Source: Candidatus Thiodiazotropha sp. CDECU1
GTDB lineage: Bacteria; Pseudomonadota; Gammaproteobacteria; Chromatiales; Chromatiaceae
Direction: 5' to 3'
DNA: 64,000 bases
Assembly (NCBI RefSeq): GCF_963455295.1
Contig: NZ_OY734020.1
Span: 1,550,001 to 1,614,000 of the forward strand
Under the pieces are notes generated by a model, which saw nothing but the letters and a program-made list of their open reading frames with translations, ran no database searches and was not told the origin of the DNA. A program made the position numbers and the translations under genes. Positions 42,010 to 51,273 of the stretch are shown here, piece after piece; position 1 is the first letter of the stretch; each line of letters opens with the position of its first letter.

Positions 42010-42900
42010 ATGTGGGACTATTCCGAAAAGGTTCAGGAACATTTCTTCAATCCTCGCAATGCGGGTGCCGTGGATGAAGCCAATGCGGTGGGCGATGTGG
42101 GTTCACTCTCCTGTGGTGATGCGCTGCGTTTGACCCTCAAGGTGGATCCCGGCTCCGAGGTGATTCTCGAAGCGGGATTTCAGACCTTCGGCTGCGGTTC
42201 GGCCATCGCCTCGAGCTCGGCGCTGACGGAAATCATCAAGGGCATGAAAATCGATGATGCCCTGAGTGTGAGCAACCAGGATATTGCCGATTTTCTCGAT
42301 GGACTGCCACCGGAGAAGATGCACTGTTCGGTGATGGGGCGTGAGGCACTGCAGGCAGCAGTCGCCAACTACCGTGGTGAGGAGTGGAAGGACGACCATG
42401 AAGAGGGCGCCCTGGTCTGCAAGTGTTTCGCCATCGATGAAGTGATGATCGAAGAGACGGTGCGCGCCAATGGTCTGCGTACCGTGGAAGAGGTGACCAA
42501 CTATACCAAGGCCGGTGGCGGTTGCTCCGCCTGTCACGAGGGCATCGAGGATATCCTGGGCCGTGTACTGGCGGAGCAGGGCGAGACCTTTGATCCGAAT
42601 GCCGTCGCCGGTGAGATAAAGAAACCCCAATCGGGATTGACCAATCTGCAGCGCATGAAGCGCATCGAGGAGCTGCTGGAGGAGATCCGTCCCAATCTGC
42701 AGCGTGACCATGGGGATGTGGAACTGGTGGAGGTGGATGGCAAGTATATCTACGTCAAGATGATCGGGGCCTGTGCCGGTTGTCAGATGGCGGCCACCAC
42801 CCTGGGGGGTATACAACAGCATCTGGCGGAGGGTCTGGGTGAATTCATTCAGGTGCTGCCCGCGGAAGAGCTGGCCCGCCGTGCGGCGATGGGGGGTTGA
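42010..42900 (+). CDS. nifU: NifU, Fe-S cluster scaffold
   Basis: A 296-residue full-length NifU. The IscU-like N domain has C35, C62 and C106; the central permanent [2Fe-2S] ferredoxin-like domain has C137, C139, C172 and C175; and the C-terminal NFU domain has C255 and C258 (ACAGC). The central-domain positions equal those of Azotobacter. NifU assembles [2Fe-2S]/[4Fe-4S] clusters for NifH and NifB from sulfur delivered by NifS. Confidence 0.98.
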   Translation: MWDYSEKVQEHFFNPRNAGAVDEANAVGDVGSLSCGDALRLTLKVDPGSEVILEAGFQTFGCGSAIASSSALTEIIKGMKIDDALSVSNQDIADFLDGLPPEKMHCSVMGREALQAAVANYRGEEWKDDHEEGALVCKCFAIDEVMIEETVRANGLRTVEEVTNYTKAGGGCSACHEGIEDILGRVLAEQGETFDPNAVAGEIKKPQSGLTNLQRMKRIEELLEEIRPNLQRDHGDVELVEVDGKYIYVKMIGACAGCQMAATTLGGIQQHLAEGLGEFIQVLPAEELARRAAMGG

Positions 42901-42902
42901 TC

Positions 42903-44114
42903 ATGGCTGAGGGTATCTATCTGGACAACAACGCCACCACCATGGTGGCCCCCGAGGTGGTGGAGGAGATGCTTCCCTTCTTCACCGAACAGTTCGGCAA
43001 TCCCTCGTCCCTGCATCAGTTCGGTGACAAGGTGGGTCGCGCCTTGAAGAAGGCACGCAAGCAGGTTCAGGCCTTGTTGGGGGCCGAACACGATTCGGAG
43101 ATCATCTTCACCTCCTGTGGCACGGAATCGGATTCGACGGCAATTCTCTCTGCCCTCAAGGCCCAGCCGGATCGCAAGGAGATCATTACCACCGTTGTCG
43201 AACACCCGGCGGTTCTGACCCTCTGCGAGTATCTGGAGAAGGAGGGCTACACGGTTCACTATCTGAAGGTGGACAGCAAGGGACGTCTCGATATTCAGGA
43301 GTACCACAAGCTGCTCTCCGACAATGTGGCCATCGTCTCCGTGATGTGGGCCAACAATGAGAGCGGCACCCTGTTCCCGGTAGAGGAGATGGCCGAGATG
43401 GCCCGCTCCGCCGGCGTCCTGTTCCATACCGATGCGGTGCAGGCGGTGGGTAAGTTGCCCATCAACCTGAAGGATACCTGTATCGATATGCTCTCACTCT
43501 CCGGCCACAAGCTGCACGCCCCCAAGGGCATTGGCGTGCTCTACTTGCGCCGCGGGGTGCGCTTCCGTCCACTGTTACGCGGTGGTCACCAGGAACGGGG
43601 GCGTCGTGCCGGTACCGAGAACGCCGCTTCCGTGGTCGCTCTCGGCAAGGCCTGTGAGATGGCGATGGAGGCGATGGAGTATGAAAAGACCTTCGTCAAA
43701 AGCATGCGCGACCGACTCGAACAGGGCATCCTGGAACAGGTCAGCCACTGCTTCGTCACCGGCGATCCCAACAATCGTCTGCCCAACACCTGCAACATCG
43801 CCTTCGAGTACATCGAGGGCGAGGCGATCCTGTTGTTGTTGAACAAGCTGGGTATCGCCGCCTCCAGCGGCTCCGCCTGTACCTCGGGCTCGCTGGAGCC
43901 TTCCCATGTGATGCGGGCGATGGACATACCCTTTACCGCGGCCCATGGCTCCGTACGTTTGTCCCTTTCACGCTACAACACCATGCAAGAGATCGAACGG
44001 GTCATCGAGGCGGTGCCGCCCATCGTCGCGCAACTGCGCAAACTTTCACCCTACTGGAGTGGCGAGGGCCCGGTTGAAGAACCGGAAAAGGCCTTTGCAC
44101 CCAGCTATGCCTGA
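42903..44114 (+). CDS. nifS: NifS, cysteine desulfurase
   Basis: PLP enzyme (403 residues) that supplies sulfide from cysteine to NifU. Lys203 (SGHKLHAPKG) forms the PLP aldimine, H101 and D177 are in the usual positions, and C326 (SSGSACTSGS) is the persulfide Cys. ATG 42903 is two bases after the nifU stop; a TTG at 42897 is unnecessary. A rho-independent terminator follows. Confidence 0.98.
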   Translation: MAEGIYLDNNATTMVAPEVVEEMLPFFTEQFGNPSSLHQFGDKVGRALKKARKQVQALLGAEHDSEIIFTSCGTESDSTAILSALKAQPDRKEIITTVVEHPAVLTLCEYLEKEGYTVHYLKVDSKGRLDIQEYHKLLSDNVAIVSVMWANNESGTLFPVEEMAEMARSAGVLFHTDAVQAVGKLPINLKDTCIDMLSLSGHKLHAPKGIGVLYLRRGVRFRPLLRGGHQERGRRAGTENAASVVALGKACEMAMEAMEYEKTFVKSMRDRLEQGILEQVSHCFVTGDPNNRLPNTCNIAFEYIEGEAILLLLNKLGIAASSGSACTSGSLEPSHVMRAMDIPFTAAHGSVRLSLSRYNTMQEIERVIEAVPPIVAQLRKLSPYWSGEGPVEEPEKAFAPSYA

Positions 44115-44150
44115 TGCACTCATTCCATAGCGACTCCTCTCCGTTCTTAC

Positions 44151-44175
44151 CGCAGCCTTGGCTGCGGTTTTTTTA
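44151..44175 (+). terminator. rho-independent terminator after nifS
   Basis: CCGCAGCC / GGCTGCGG with a 2-base TT between the arms (effectively a 7-bp stem with a 4-base loop), followed by a run of seven T. It is 37 bp after the nifS stop. Confidence 0.92.
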
Positions 44176-44200
44176 TGGAAAAAGCGGGCTGCATCCATTG

Positions 44201-46285
44201 TCACTGGAAAGCGATACTCCAGGCGTCGATATAGCCTTGACCATAAAAGCCAAAGTCTGTCACCTGTAACGTCCACCTGCCTGATGCTTGAATGTCGCCC
44301 AGGCTGAGGGCGAAGGTTTGACTGAGGTTTTCACCCCGATGACCATGACTGAGTCTGAAGCTCTGTCCATTGGGTGTAATCAGTCGGATATAGACTTCCT
44401 GCATAACGGGGTGATTGATCTCGACCTGTACCTCGACTGTGCCACTGCTACCTGATATCGGTACATCGATAGGACTCCTGGCTCCGCGAAAACTGAAGTT
44501 CGGAATCTGGTAGTCATCACTGTTCTCAAATCGCCTGCTGTCCGGGTCCGGAATTGAGCTCTCAACATAGGAGGCCACCAATGAGAGATCGGAGAAGGCG
44601 GTATAGCCATGAATCAATACAAAATACCTGCCCTCCCGGGCATGGGATATTCTGCAGGTCTCAGCGTTACCCTGTAGGTAGGGCCTGCAATCGAAGCTGC
44701 TCAAAATGGGCTCGGATCCGAATTTCACATACAGATCGGCATCACCACTGCCGCCGCTTATGATGAATTTCAGATGCTCGGCGTCGGCTGGTAGATCGAT
44801 GGCGAACAGCAAACTTTCATCCCCTGTACCAGAGAGACCGCTTTGGACAACACCATTTTCCAGCATCACCAAATCGGGTTGGGGATCAGGGTCCGGGATG
44901 GTATCGATGGTGGCTGCCACGGCTGCCGCCGCATCCAGGAGGCCGGTGCCGCATCCACTGCATGAACCTGGAAAGGGTTGCGCGGTCTCCTTCAGAATCT
45001 GTTCAACTTCGCCAGGGGATATGTCGGGTCTGATGGAATAGAGCAAGGCTGCCACGCCACTCACATGAGGTGTGGCCATACTTGTGCCCTGATAATACTC
45101 GTAGCTGTCGTTCTCCGGTGTGGTGGCGCCTGTGTTCGAAGAGGAAAGTACTCTTACCCCAGGCGCAGCGATATCGACCAAACTGCCATAGTTGGAAAAA
45201 GAGGCACGGTTACCAGCCCTGTCGGTGGCGGCAACGGTAATCACACCGCCACAGTTTCCGGGTTCGGTTCCCGCGGCATCCGAATTGGTATTGCCGGCAG
45301 CTGCTACGATGGTGGTGCCCAGTTGCAGGGCCGTATCGATGGCCTCCTGCATGAAGAGTGAACAGCTACTGGAGTTAGCGCCACTGCTAATGTTAATGAC
45401 CTGGGCAGGGTTTTGATTGATCGGCATATCACTCAGACTGCCACCGGCAGCCCAGATAATGCCGTCGGCTATATCCGAGAGCCAGCCGCCACAGGTGCCA
45501 AGTACACGCACAGGTAGTACCTTGGCATTGAAAGCGACACCGGTGACGCCAATGCCGTTGCCCTCAACCGCGGCAACGGTACCGCCGGTGTGGGTGCCGT
45601 GCCAGGTGCTTTCGTTCCAACCGCAATTCGGTGACCAGTCACCTGGGTCTTGTGCATCCTGATCACGCCCATCACCGTCGTTGGATACATTGGTGTCAAT
45701 TATCAGGTCAGCGCCCGGGAGTTGTAGATTGTCGACCAGGTCGGCATGGTCTGTGTAACCGGTATCGATGACCGCGACCATCACATCCTCGCCGGTAGCC
45801 CTATCCCATGCTTCGGGCAACCTGACGCCAGCGGGGGTTTCGTAGTAGTGCCATTGTTCGTTGTAGCGTGGATCGGATGGTACATAGAGTGGAAAAACCC
45901 ACTTGTCAGCTTCCGCATACGCGATACCGGGTTGCACTTCAAGATCATCGATAATCCCCTCCACCTCCTCCAGTGGAAGCATCTCGTCAAGCTTGAAGAG
46001 CTGTGCACCAGTGCCGGTAGTGCCCAGGTGGGTTATGTCATGGCCGGTGGTTTGCAGCACCTGCTGGGAGATTGCACTGACGGCGGCAGTGGCGTCGGTT
46101 GACTGGTGATATTTGACGATTATGCGATTGGTTTCATTCGCGAGCTGAAGCATCTGGGCCTGGGCGCCGCCCTGCAGGGGGATTCCTTCAGGCATGCCCG
46201 CAGCCTGTGAAATTCCAGATACTCCCGCGCTTATGAGCACGAGGTAGGCCAGCGTTGCACGAGCAAGAGGTCGTAATAGTTTCAT
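44201..46285 (-). CDS. secreted subtilisin-like S8 serine protease with P domain
   Basis: About 694 residues. The signal peptide is followed by an I9-like prosequence (IIVKYHQSTDATAAVSAIS...). The S8 catalytic domain has the triad VIDTGYTDH (Asp), WHGTHTGGT (His) and GTSMATPHVSG (Ser). A PPC-type domain (LSGTGDESLLFAIDLPADAEHL split) and a C-terminal proprotein-convertase P domain (FSFRGARSPIDVPI...) complete it. It is similar in architecture to extracellular proteases of marine gammaproteobacteria. A GGAGTTACC site precedes ATG 46285. Confidence 0.94.
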   Translation of the reverse strand: MKLLRPLARATLAYLVLISAGVSGISQAAGMPEGIPLQGGAQAQMLQLANETNRIIVKYHQSTDATAAVSAISQQVLQTTGHDITHLGTTGTGAQLFKLDEMLPLEEVEGIIDDLEVQPGIAYAEADKWVFPLYVPSDPRYNEQWHYYETPAGVRLPEAWDRATGEDVMVAVIDTGYTDHADLVDNLQLPGADLIIDTNVSNDGDGRDQDAQDPGDWSPNCGWNESTWHGTHTGGTVAAVEGNGIGVTGVAFNAKVLPVRVLGTCGGWLSDIADGIIWAAGGSLSDMPINQNPAQVINISSGANSSSCSLFMQEAIDTALQLGTTIVAAAGNTNSDAAGTEPGNCGGVITVAATDRAGNRASFSNYGSLVDIAAPGVRVLSSSNTGATTPENDSYEYYQGTSMATPHVSGVAALLYSIRPDISPGEVEQILKETAQPFPGSCSGCGTGLLDAAAAVAATIDTIPDPDPQPDLVMLENGVVQSGLSGTGDESLLFAIDLPADAEHLKFIISGGSGDADLYVKFGSEPILSSFDCRPYLQGNAETCRISHAREGRYFVLIHGYTAFSDLSLVASYVESSIPDPDSRRFENSDDYQIPNFSFRGARSPIDVPISGSSGTVEVQVEINHPVMQEVYIRLITPNGQSFRLSHGHRGENLSQTFALSLGDIQASGRWTLQVTDFGFYGQGYIDAWSIAFQ

Positions 46286-46386
46286 TTTGGTAACTCCATT
46301 TACAGGTAATACTTCCATGGGTATCCGCTCTCTTAGAATCGGGAGAGCATCGATAAGAAGTGGTTGATTATTGCGCTTTTTGTTGT

Positions 46387-46413
46387 GTTGTTTAATTACA
46401 AAAATTAAACAAC
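46387..46413. promoter_or_regulatory. perfect 10-bp palindrome upstream of the S8 protease
   Basis: GTTGTTTAAT (46387-46396) and ATTAAACAAC (46404-46413) are separated by 7 bp. About 100 bp upstream of the protease start. Candidate operator. Confidence 0.45.
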
Positions 46414-46595
46414 AGATTATTTATGGTTATGCAGAATCCATGCAACCCCGATTGGTATCACCTGCGACGCTCCAGCGTAGATCAACTAAACTTTGAGTAG
46501 ACCCGGATCGATTCGCTACATCTCATTTCGGTCTACACCGAAACTGATACCGTTCCTAGTGGCCTTTCATTTGATTAACCATTTGGAGGTGAGCC

Positions 46596-47066
46596 ATGAG
46601 TATTTCCAACACTGTAAGGTCTTTCATCGAGCGGCAGGCCATACCCTTCGAAGTACTAACCCACAAGCATACCCAATCCAGCAGGGAGAGCGCCGCCACC
46701 GCCCACATCAAGAGTAGCCATCTTGCCAAAGCGGTGATTGTGAAAGAGGGAGATGACTATATGATGGTGGTCGTGCCCAGTGACTACCATGTCCATTTGG
46801 GCAAACTGCATCAGTTGCTCGAAAGGGAGGTGGGTCTTGCCACCGAGAGTGAGTTGGCGCAACTCTTTCCCGATTGCGATCTGGGGGCCATCCCACCCCT
46901 GGGTACGGCATATAAACTGATCACATTCGTGGACAGATCCCTGTTGAATCGGCCAGTGATCTATTTCGAGTCGGGAGATCACGAGCACCTGATAAAGGTT
47001 TCAGGGAATGAGTTCGCTCAACTTTTAGGTGATGCGGAGGCTGTGAATATAAGTCGGTATCACTAG
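46596..47066 (+). CDS. YbaK/ProX-like aminoacyl-tRNA deacylase domain protein
   Basis: A 156-residue protein of the YbaK/EbsC fold. Conserved features are an invariant Lys in SHLAKAVIVKEGD and a G-x-x-P loop in LGAIPPLGTAYK. Members hydrolyse mischarged tRNA, mostly Ala- or Cys-tRNAPro. Stand-alone copies vary in specificity. Its stop codon is the first base of the MITE inverted repeat at 47,064. Confidence 0.85.
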   Translation: MSISNTVRSFIERQAIPFEVLTHKHTQSSRESAATAHIKSSHLAKAVIVKEGDDYMMVVVPSDYHVHLGKLHQLLEREVGLATESELAQLFPDCDLGAIPPLGTAYKLITFVDRSLLNRPVIYFESGDHEHLIKVSGNEFAQLLGDAEAVNISRYH

Positions 47067-47358
47067 GGCCTGTTAACACTAATCCAATGCACTCTGCTGG
47101 GACTGTTTTTGCGCCCAGCAAGGCAGAATGAGCGTGGTGTAGCCCGGCTACATGAGCGAATGATAACGCCGCTGGGCGCAAAAACAGCCCCAGCCCTTCG
47201 GGTTGCGCCTGAAAAAGCGCCACTCAGCGTTGCTCGTCTTTCATTTGGAGTAACCAAACTTCTCTCCTCGCGCCCGCAGGAAGTGCCCTTGGGGTGCGCC
47301 TTGATTGGCGCTTTTTCAGGCACAACAGAGTGCATTGGATTAGTGTTAACAGGCCCTA
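47064..47358. mobile_element. ~295-bp MITE with 33-bp terminal inverted repeats
   Basis: A perfect 33-bp inverted repeat (47064-47096 and 47326-47358) encloses two further perfect arms: 17 bp (47103-47119 with 47171-47187) and 16 bp (47207-47222 with 47306-47321). TA is present at both ends. It contains no credible gene. The left end supplies the stop codon of the YbaK-like gene. Confidence 0.8.
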
Positions 47359-47463
47359 AGGCAGTGACCGGTAGTCTCATATAAGCTGTAGATACGCTTC
47401 AACATTGCAATATAATGGTCTCTATTGCCGTATCTGTGCTGATGCTTTTGGATCTACGCTACT

Positions 47464-48462
47464 ATGAGACTACCAGTTCTACTCTCTGTTCTCACCGGGA
47501 TGGTCTATATCTCCGATCTCTCTGCAATGGATACGCTGATAGAGGCCAGGGCAGCCGTGCAGAGTGAGATACAGTCAGGTTTCACCCGCGCCCATTCCAG
47601 GTTGATCCTCTCCGCAGAACAGGCGGGACGCGTCCTATCCGTGACCGGTGATGTTGGTGACACCATCAAGGAGGGAGAGCCATTTGCCTGTCTGGATGAT
47701 ACCTACCTGACCCTGGAACTGCGGGCAAATCAGGCAGAGCGCGATGCATTGAAGGTGGATAAGGCCTATTTCCGCAAGGAGGTGGTTCGCTACAGTAAAT
47801 TGTTGAAAAAGAATAGTTCTTCCGAAAGCCAGTTGGATACCGCGCAACGTAATCTGGATAAGACCCGGACCCAGATCAAGGCGCTGGTTATCGCCGCGGA
47901 GATATTGGAAGAGCGTAAGCAGCGGCTCTGTATCAGCCCACCAACTGGTTGGTGGGTTACCAAACGTCATGTGGAACCGGGTCAATGGGTCAACGCCGGT
48001 GAACCGGTGGTGGAGGTTGGGGATTACAGTCGTCTGGTGGCGCCTTTCGCCCTCAGCGTTGCGGAGTACGAGGCCTTGCAGGCACAACGGGAGTTGGGGC
48101 TGAAGGTCAATCTACCAGAATTCCAGGCCCAACTGCCGGCCAGTCTGATCAGGATCTCGCCTGCCTTCGATGAGCAGTCACGCAAGATACATTTTGAGCT
48201 CGAACTCTCCAGTGGGCTGCCTGCTTACCGGGGCGGTATAAGGGTGGACCTGCCGTTGCAGATTCCCATGCGCTCCGGCGCAGTACTGGTGCCTGAGCGC
48301 GCGGTCCAGCAACGCTACGAACAATACTGGATGAAACGTCCCGATGGCAGCGAGATTGCCGTGGTCTATCTGGGACGTTCCAATGGATCTGATGCAGGCT
48401 GGGTGCGAGTGGTCTCACCCGATATAAAACCGGGTGACCGGTTCCAGGTGATGGGTGAGTAA
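47464..48462 (+). CDS. periplasmic adaptor (HlyD/RND membrane-fusion family), orphan
   Basis: A 332-residue exported membrane-fusion protein. A short hydrophobic N terminus precedes the biotinyl-lipoyl-like half (LSAEQAGRVLSVTGDVGDTIKEGE split), an alpha-hairpin with coiled-coil heptads (QAERDALKVDKAYFRKEVVRY), a second lipoyl half (CISPPTGWWVTKRHVEPGQWV) and a beta-barrel region. No RND pump or outer-membrane channel is adjacent. The MITE is just upstream. Confidence 0.85.
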   Translation: MRLPVLLSVLTGMVYISDLSAMDTLIEARAAVQSEIQSGFTRAHSRLILSAEQAGRVLSVTGDVGDTIKEGEPFACLDDTYLTLELRANQAERDALKVDKAYFRKEVVRYSKLLKKNSSSESQLDTAQRNLDKTRTQIKALVIAAEILEERKQRLCISPPTGWWVTKRHVEPGQWVNAGEPVVEVGDYSRLVAPFALSVAEYEALQAQRELGLKVNLPEFQAQLPASLIRISPAFDEQSRKIHFELELSSGLPAYRGGIRVDLPLQIPMRSGAVLVPERAVQQRYEQYWMKRPDGSEIAVVYLGRSNGSDAGWVRVVSPDIKPGDRFQVMGE

Positions 48463-48488
48463 TCCATTTCGATCACTCGGCAACGGCC

Positions 48489-49232
48489 TCAGCCCGACTT
48501 GAACAGGGAAGGGCGTTTCATCCTTTTCAGCATATCGGCGCCGATGAAGCTCGTCCTCATGCTCCGTTTTATGGCGACACGGCTAAGACTCATCTGCAGA
48601 TCGACAGATTGGATCGCCATGGCGCGAAACAGATCATAAAAATGGTACAGGTGTTCCGGCGCAGAGGGGGGACTCTGGGGGATCTGGCTGGGCAGGTCGG
48701 TCTCTGCAATGATGATCTCGCCGTCAGAGCGGGTCTCGACCACACGGCAGACCTTTTTCACCAGGTGTTGCATCTCCTGATTATGCGCCAGGCACTCGAA
48801 ACGAAAGCGGGTGATGCCCCGTTCGACAGCGGCGGTGACCAGTCGCTCGAGCAGGGCCCGGCCGACCCCATTCCCTTGCATGCGGTCGATAACGGTAATC
48901 GCCACCTCCGCGCATTCGGGGTCGTCATTCAGTCGGATGAAACGGGCAATTCCAAGTCCATCTCCTTCCCGGCCGTCCTCATCGATGACAACCGCGCCCA
49001 GGGCGAAATGGTCCCAGCCATCGGTCTCGGTGAAATAGCGTAGATCGTTCTCGGTGAGAGTCTGTTTTGCGGCAAAGAAACGCTTGTGGCGTGACGGCCC
49101 GGAGAGCTCGGCAAAGGCACGCAGCATCGCCGCCTTATCCGAGGGGCGAACCATCCGGAGACAGACATTCTCCCCAGAATTCAGGGTGATACGTTCACAG
49201 TAAGTGGCATCGATCATCAGTCGGCTGCTCAT
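48489..49232 (-). CDS. GNAT family N-acetyltransferase
   Basis: A 247-residue protein with a GNAT domain in its first ~180 residues. The acetyl-CoA-binding motif reads VIDRMQGNGVGRALLERLVTAA, preceded by GIARFIRLNDDPECAEVAITV. The C-terminal ~70 residues form a helical tail. It resembles the acetyltransferase modules of Pat-type protein lysine acetylases, but there is no NDP-forming acyl-CoA synthetase domain. Substrate unknown. Confidence 0.85.
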   Translation of the reverse strand: MSSRLMIDATYCERITLNSGENVCLRMVRPSDKAAMLRAFAELSGPSRHKRFFAAKQTLTENDLRYFTETDGWDHFALGAVVIDEDGREGDGLGIARFIRLNDDPECAEVAITVIDRMQGNGVGRALLERLVTAAVERGITRFRFECLAHNQEMQHLVKKVCRVVETRSDGEIIIAETDLPSQIPQSPPSAPEHLYHFYDLFRAMAIQSVDLQMSLSRVAIKRSMRTSFIGADMLKRMKRPSLFKSG

Positions 49233-49310
49233 CGCTATACCTCCGCGGAGCAAAATTACTCAGCAACGAGTATAGGTGATTATTGTGCAGCGCAACATGA
49301 CATTTGTCTG

Positions 49311-49487
49311 TCAGAATGTGAATTTAATTCGGAAAGCGGAGGGTGGTCGCAAAAATCGATCAAAAAGGGCTGATTTGGGAATCAGCCATCCGGTGTATGT
49401 GACAAGCGCGATGACCAGCGCTACCGACATACTGATGCCTAAATAGATTAGTAAGGCTGGAATAATCTTTCGCATATTGGTTTTCAT
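49311..49487 (-). CDS. 58-residue small membrane protein
   Basis: On the minus strand, ATG 49487 opens 58 codons with one clear transmembrane helix (IIPALLIYLGISMSVALVIA region) and a basic C-terminal tail. It starts 20 bp after the stop of the 49507 gene and so could be the last gene of that operon. No homologue is recognised. Confidence 0.4.
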   Translation of the reverse strand: MKTNMRKIIPALLIYLGISMSVALVIALVTYTGWLIPKSALFDRFLRPPSAFRIKFTF

Positions 49488-49506
49488 TGTTTATAGAGCT
49501 GTAGGG

Positions 49507-50310
49507 TTAGTCCTTGTCTTGTTCGTTCTTTTGCGCTTTGATTGCCTTTGCCCGCTCCAATATCTCTGCAATGGCTTTGCTTATGAGAGGATTATCACTA
49601 TCGGTAAATCGCTCGCATGTTTCATGGACCAGCTCATGTTGCACCGCATTCGAGGAGAGGGACCACTTCGCGGCTCCCACCAGGAGCATATTCTTGATTC
49701 TGGTCTGCTTCTGACCTGTGTCGGTTGGCAGATCGAGAACGCCGATGATGCGCTCCACATAGAATGGATTGCCCGATGCAAAAAATGTCGCCCATAACAT
49801 ATCCAGGATCTCTGGAGAATCCACATTAGTGGTTTTCAAATCAATCGGTGGTGTCTGCTTTACCTGTTCGATAATCTTCCCTGTATTTGTATCTGGCCAA
49901 TGGGCTAATACCTTTAAGGTTTCTTTGGTGTTGGCCTGCCAAAGGGAGCGCAGAAGGATCTGGTCCTCTGTTTGTGGAATTTGCTGCAGCTGTTTCTCCC
50001 AGCTAGGGATCCGGCCTTCATTTTGGCGAAAAAACTCTGCAAGAAACATGGTCATGGGAGTCGAATTGGATGCGTTGAACAGGCCAATCTGAAAGATCTC
50101 TGTGATGTATTCAATGTCTCGATCAGAGTGAGGGGTTTTGTAGTAATAGGTGAGCCACTGACTGAGCCTGTGGGGTGGTTGCTGTGCAGGCTGATCAGTC
50201 GGTTTGGTTTTATCCGGCAGCTTATTCCCCTGGATATCTGTCGATTTTGCCTGGGAAAACCCCGGGAACAGAAGCACAAGTACTATGAAAAGGTGAACAG
50301 TTTTGATCAT
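49507..50310 (-). CDS. secreted protein of unknown function
   Basis: A 267-residue protein with a signal peptide (TVHLFIVLVLLFPGFSQA) and a Pro/Gln-rich segment after it. The helical remainder contains SDRDIEYITEIFQIGLFNAS and an E-rich C terminus. Unrecognised. It is the second gene of a minus-strand cluster of small secreted or membrane proteins (49.3-53.9 kb). Confidence 0.6.
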   Translation of the reverse strand: MIKTVHLFIVLVLLFPGFSQAKSTDIQGNKLPDKTKPTDQPAQQPPHRLSQWLTYYYKTPHSDRDIEYITEIFQIGLFNASNSTPMTMFLAEFFRQNEGRIPSWEKQLQQIPQTEDQILLRSLWQANTKETLKVLAHWPDTNTGKIIEQVKQTPPIDLKTTNVDSPEILDMLWATFFASGNPFYVERIIGVLDLPTDTGQKQTRIKNMLLVGAAKWSLSSNAVQHELVHETCERFTDSDNPLISKAIAEILERAKAIKAQKNEQDKD

Positions 50311-50317
50311 ACAGGTT

Positions 50318-50713
50318 TTAGGTATCCTTCAAATTGTAACGCTTGAGCTCATTGACAGTGACGCCCCTGATGGAGAACATGATTAAACAGCCTATGATGT
50401 TACCGCCAGGAATCAGATTTATGATCGCCAATATTGTGATGTGTCCTACATTTCTTTTTACAACAGCCCAGTGTGTCCAGTAGGCAAACCCCAATACGAG
50501 CGCGGCAAGACCGATTGTGAATGGAATATCAGCCGTATCTGACTTGGTTATTGTCGCAACGAATACGACTGCCATCACTATACTGATAGTCCACAAAAAT
50601 ATCAGATATAGTTTTCTCCAGAAGTTCAGTGAAGAAAAGCTTGTGCTTATTGAAATAGCATCAGTATCTTTCACCAGCACTGATTTGGGTGTCGAATAGG
50701 GGTTGGTTTCCAT
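50318..50713 (-). CDS. membrane protein, unknown
   Basis: A 131-residue protein with about three hydrophobic segments (LYLIFLWTISIVMAVVFVAT, IPFTIGLAALVLGFAYWTHWAV, ITILAIINLIPGGNIIGCLIMFSI in part). The C-terminal amphipathic part resembles small DUF-type membrane proteins. Its stop is 7 bp before the next start, so they are co-transcribed. Confidence 0.55.
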   Translation of the reverse strand: METNPYSTPKSVLVKDTDAISISTSFSSLNFWRKLYLIFLWTISIVMAVVFVATITKSDTADIPFTIGLAALVLGFAYWTHWAVVKRNVGHITILAIINLIPGGNIIGCLIMFSIRGVTVNELKRYNLKDT

Positions 50714-50852
50714 GATGACTCCTTACATCTCCTGAGCGATATTCACCACAATCTAAAAATTTGTTGCTTAACCATTTAGAAAGCGCTGTCCTGTACAATA
50801 GGTGCCATCCATCGCGAGACAACTCATAGATTCAATGCCTTATGTTTGCTGC

Positions 50853-51113
50853 TTAGCGGAGTTTGTTTCTCCATTTCGTGCAACGCAGATCACTGTATTC
50901 GTCCTTGTACCGCGCTCGATGTTTTTTCCAGGTTTCCATTGTCCCGGACGAACCACCGGAACGACGTAGCTCTGTGAAGTGCTCGATGCGTTTTTTTATA
51001 TATTGGCATTCCTCCAGAGTGCCTTGTTTCTTTGCAGCTGCTGAAGCAGGGGAAATTACCACAGAAATGATCAATAGGTTGCACAGTAAAATTAACCTGT
51101 TTTTTACTTGCAT
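50853..51113 (-). CDS. small secreted basic protein, unknown
   Basis: An 86-residue product with a signal peptide (LILLCNLLIISVVISPASA) and a mature basic domain (ECQYIKKRIEHFTELRRSGGSSG... YSDLRCTKWRNKLR) that contains two Cys, probably a disulfide. No recognised family. Confidence 0.5.
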   Translation of the reverse strand: MQVKNRLILLCNLLIISVVISPASAAAKKQGTLEECQYIKKRIEHFTELRRSGGSSGTMETWKKHRARYKDEYSDLRCTKWRNKLR

Positions 51114-51273
51114 TATTTATCCTGATACCCGATTTCGATAAAAGTTATTCTTAATGTAATGTTTAGATGAAGTGATTTTAATCTTAAGGTTCATTAAACT
51201 CATGGCGGTACAGAGTAAACCTGAGTTCCAGTGAGCGAAGCGGACAATTGATTGCTTACTTGTAAGAACACTA

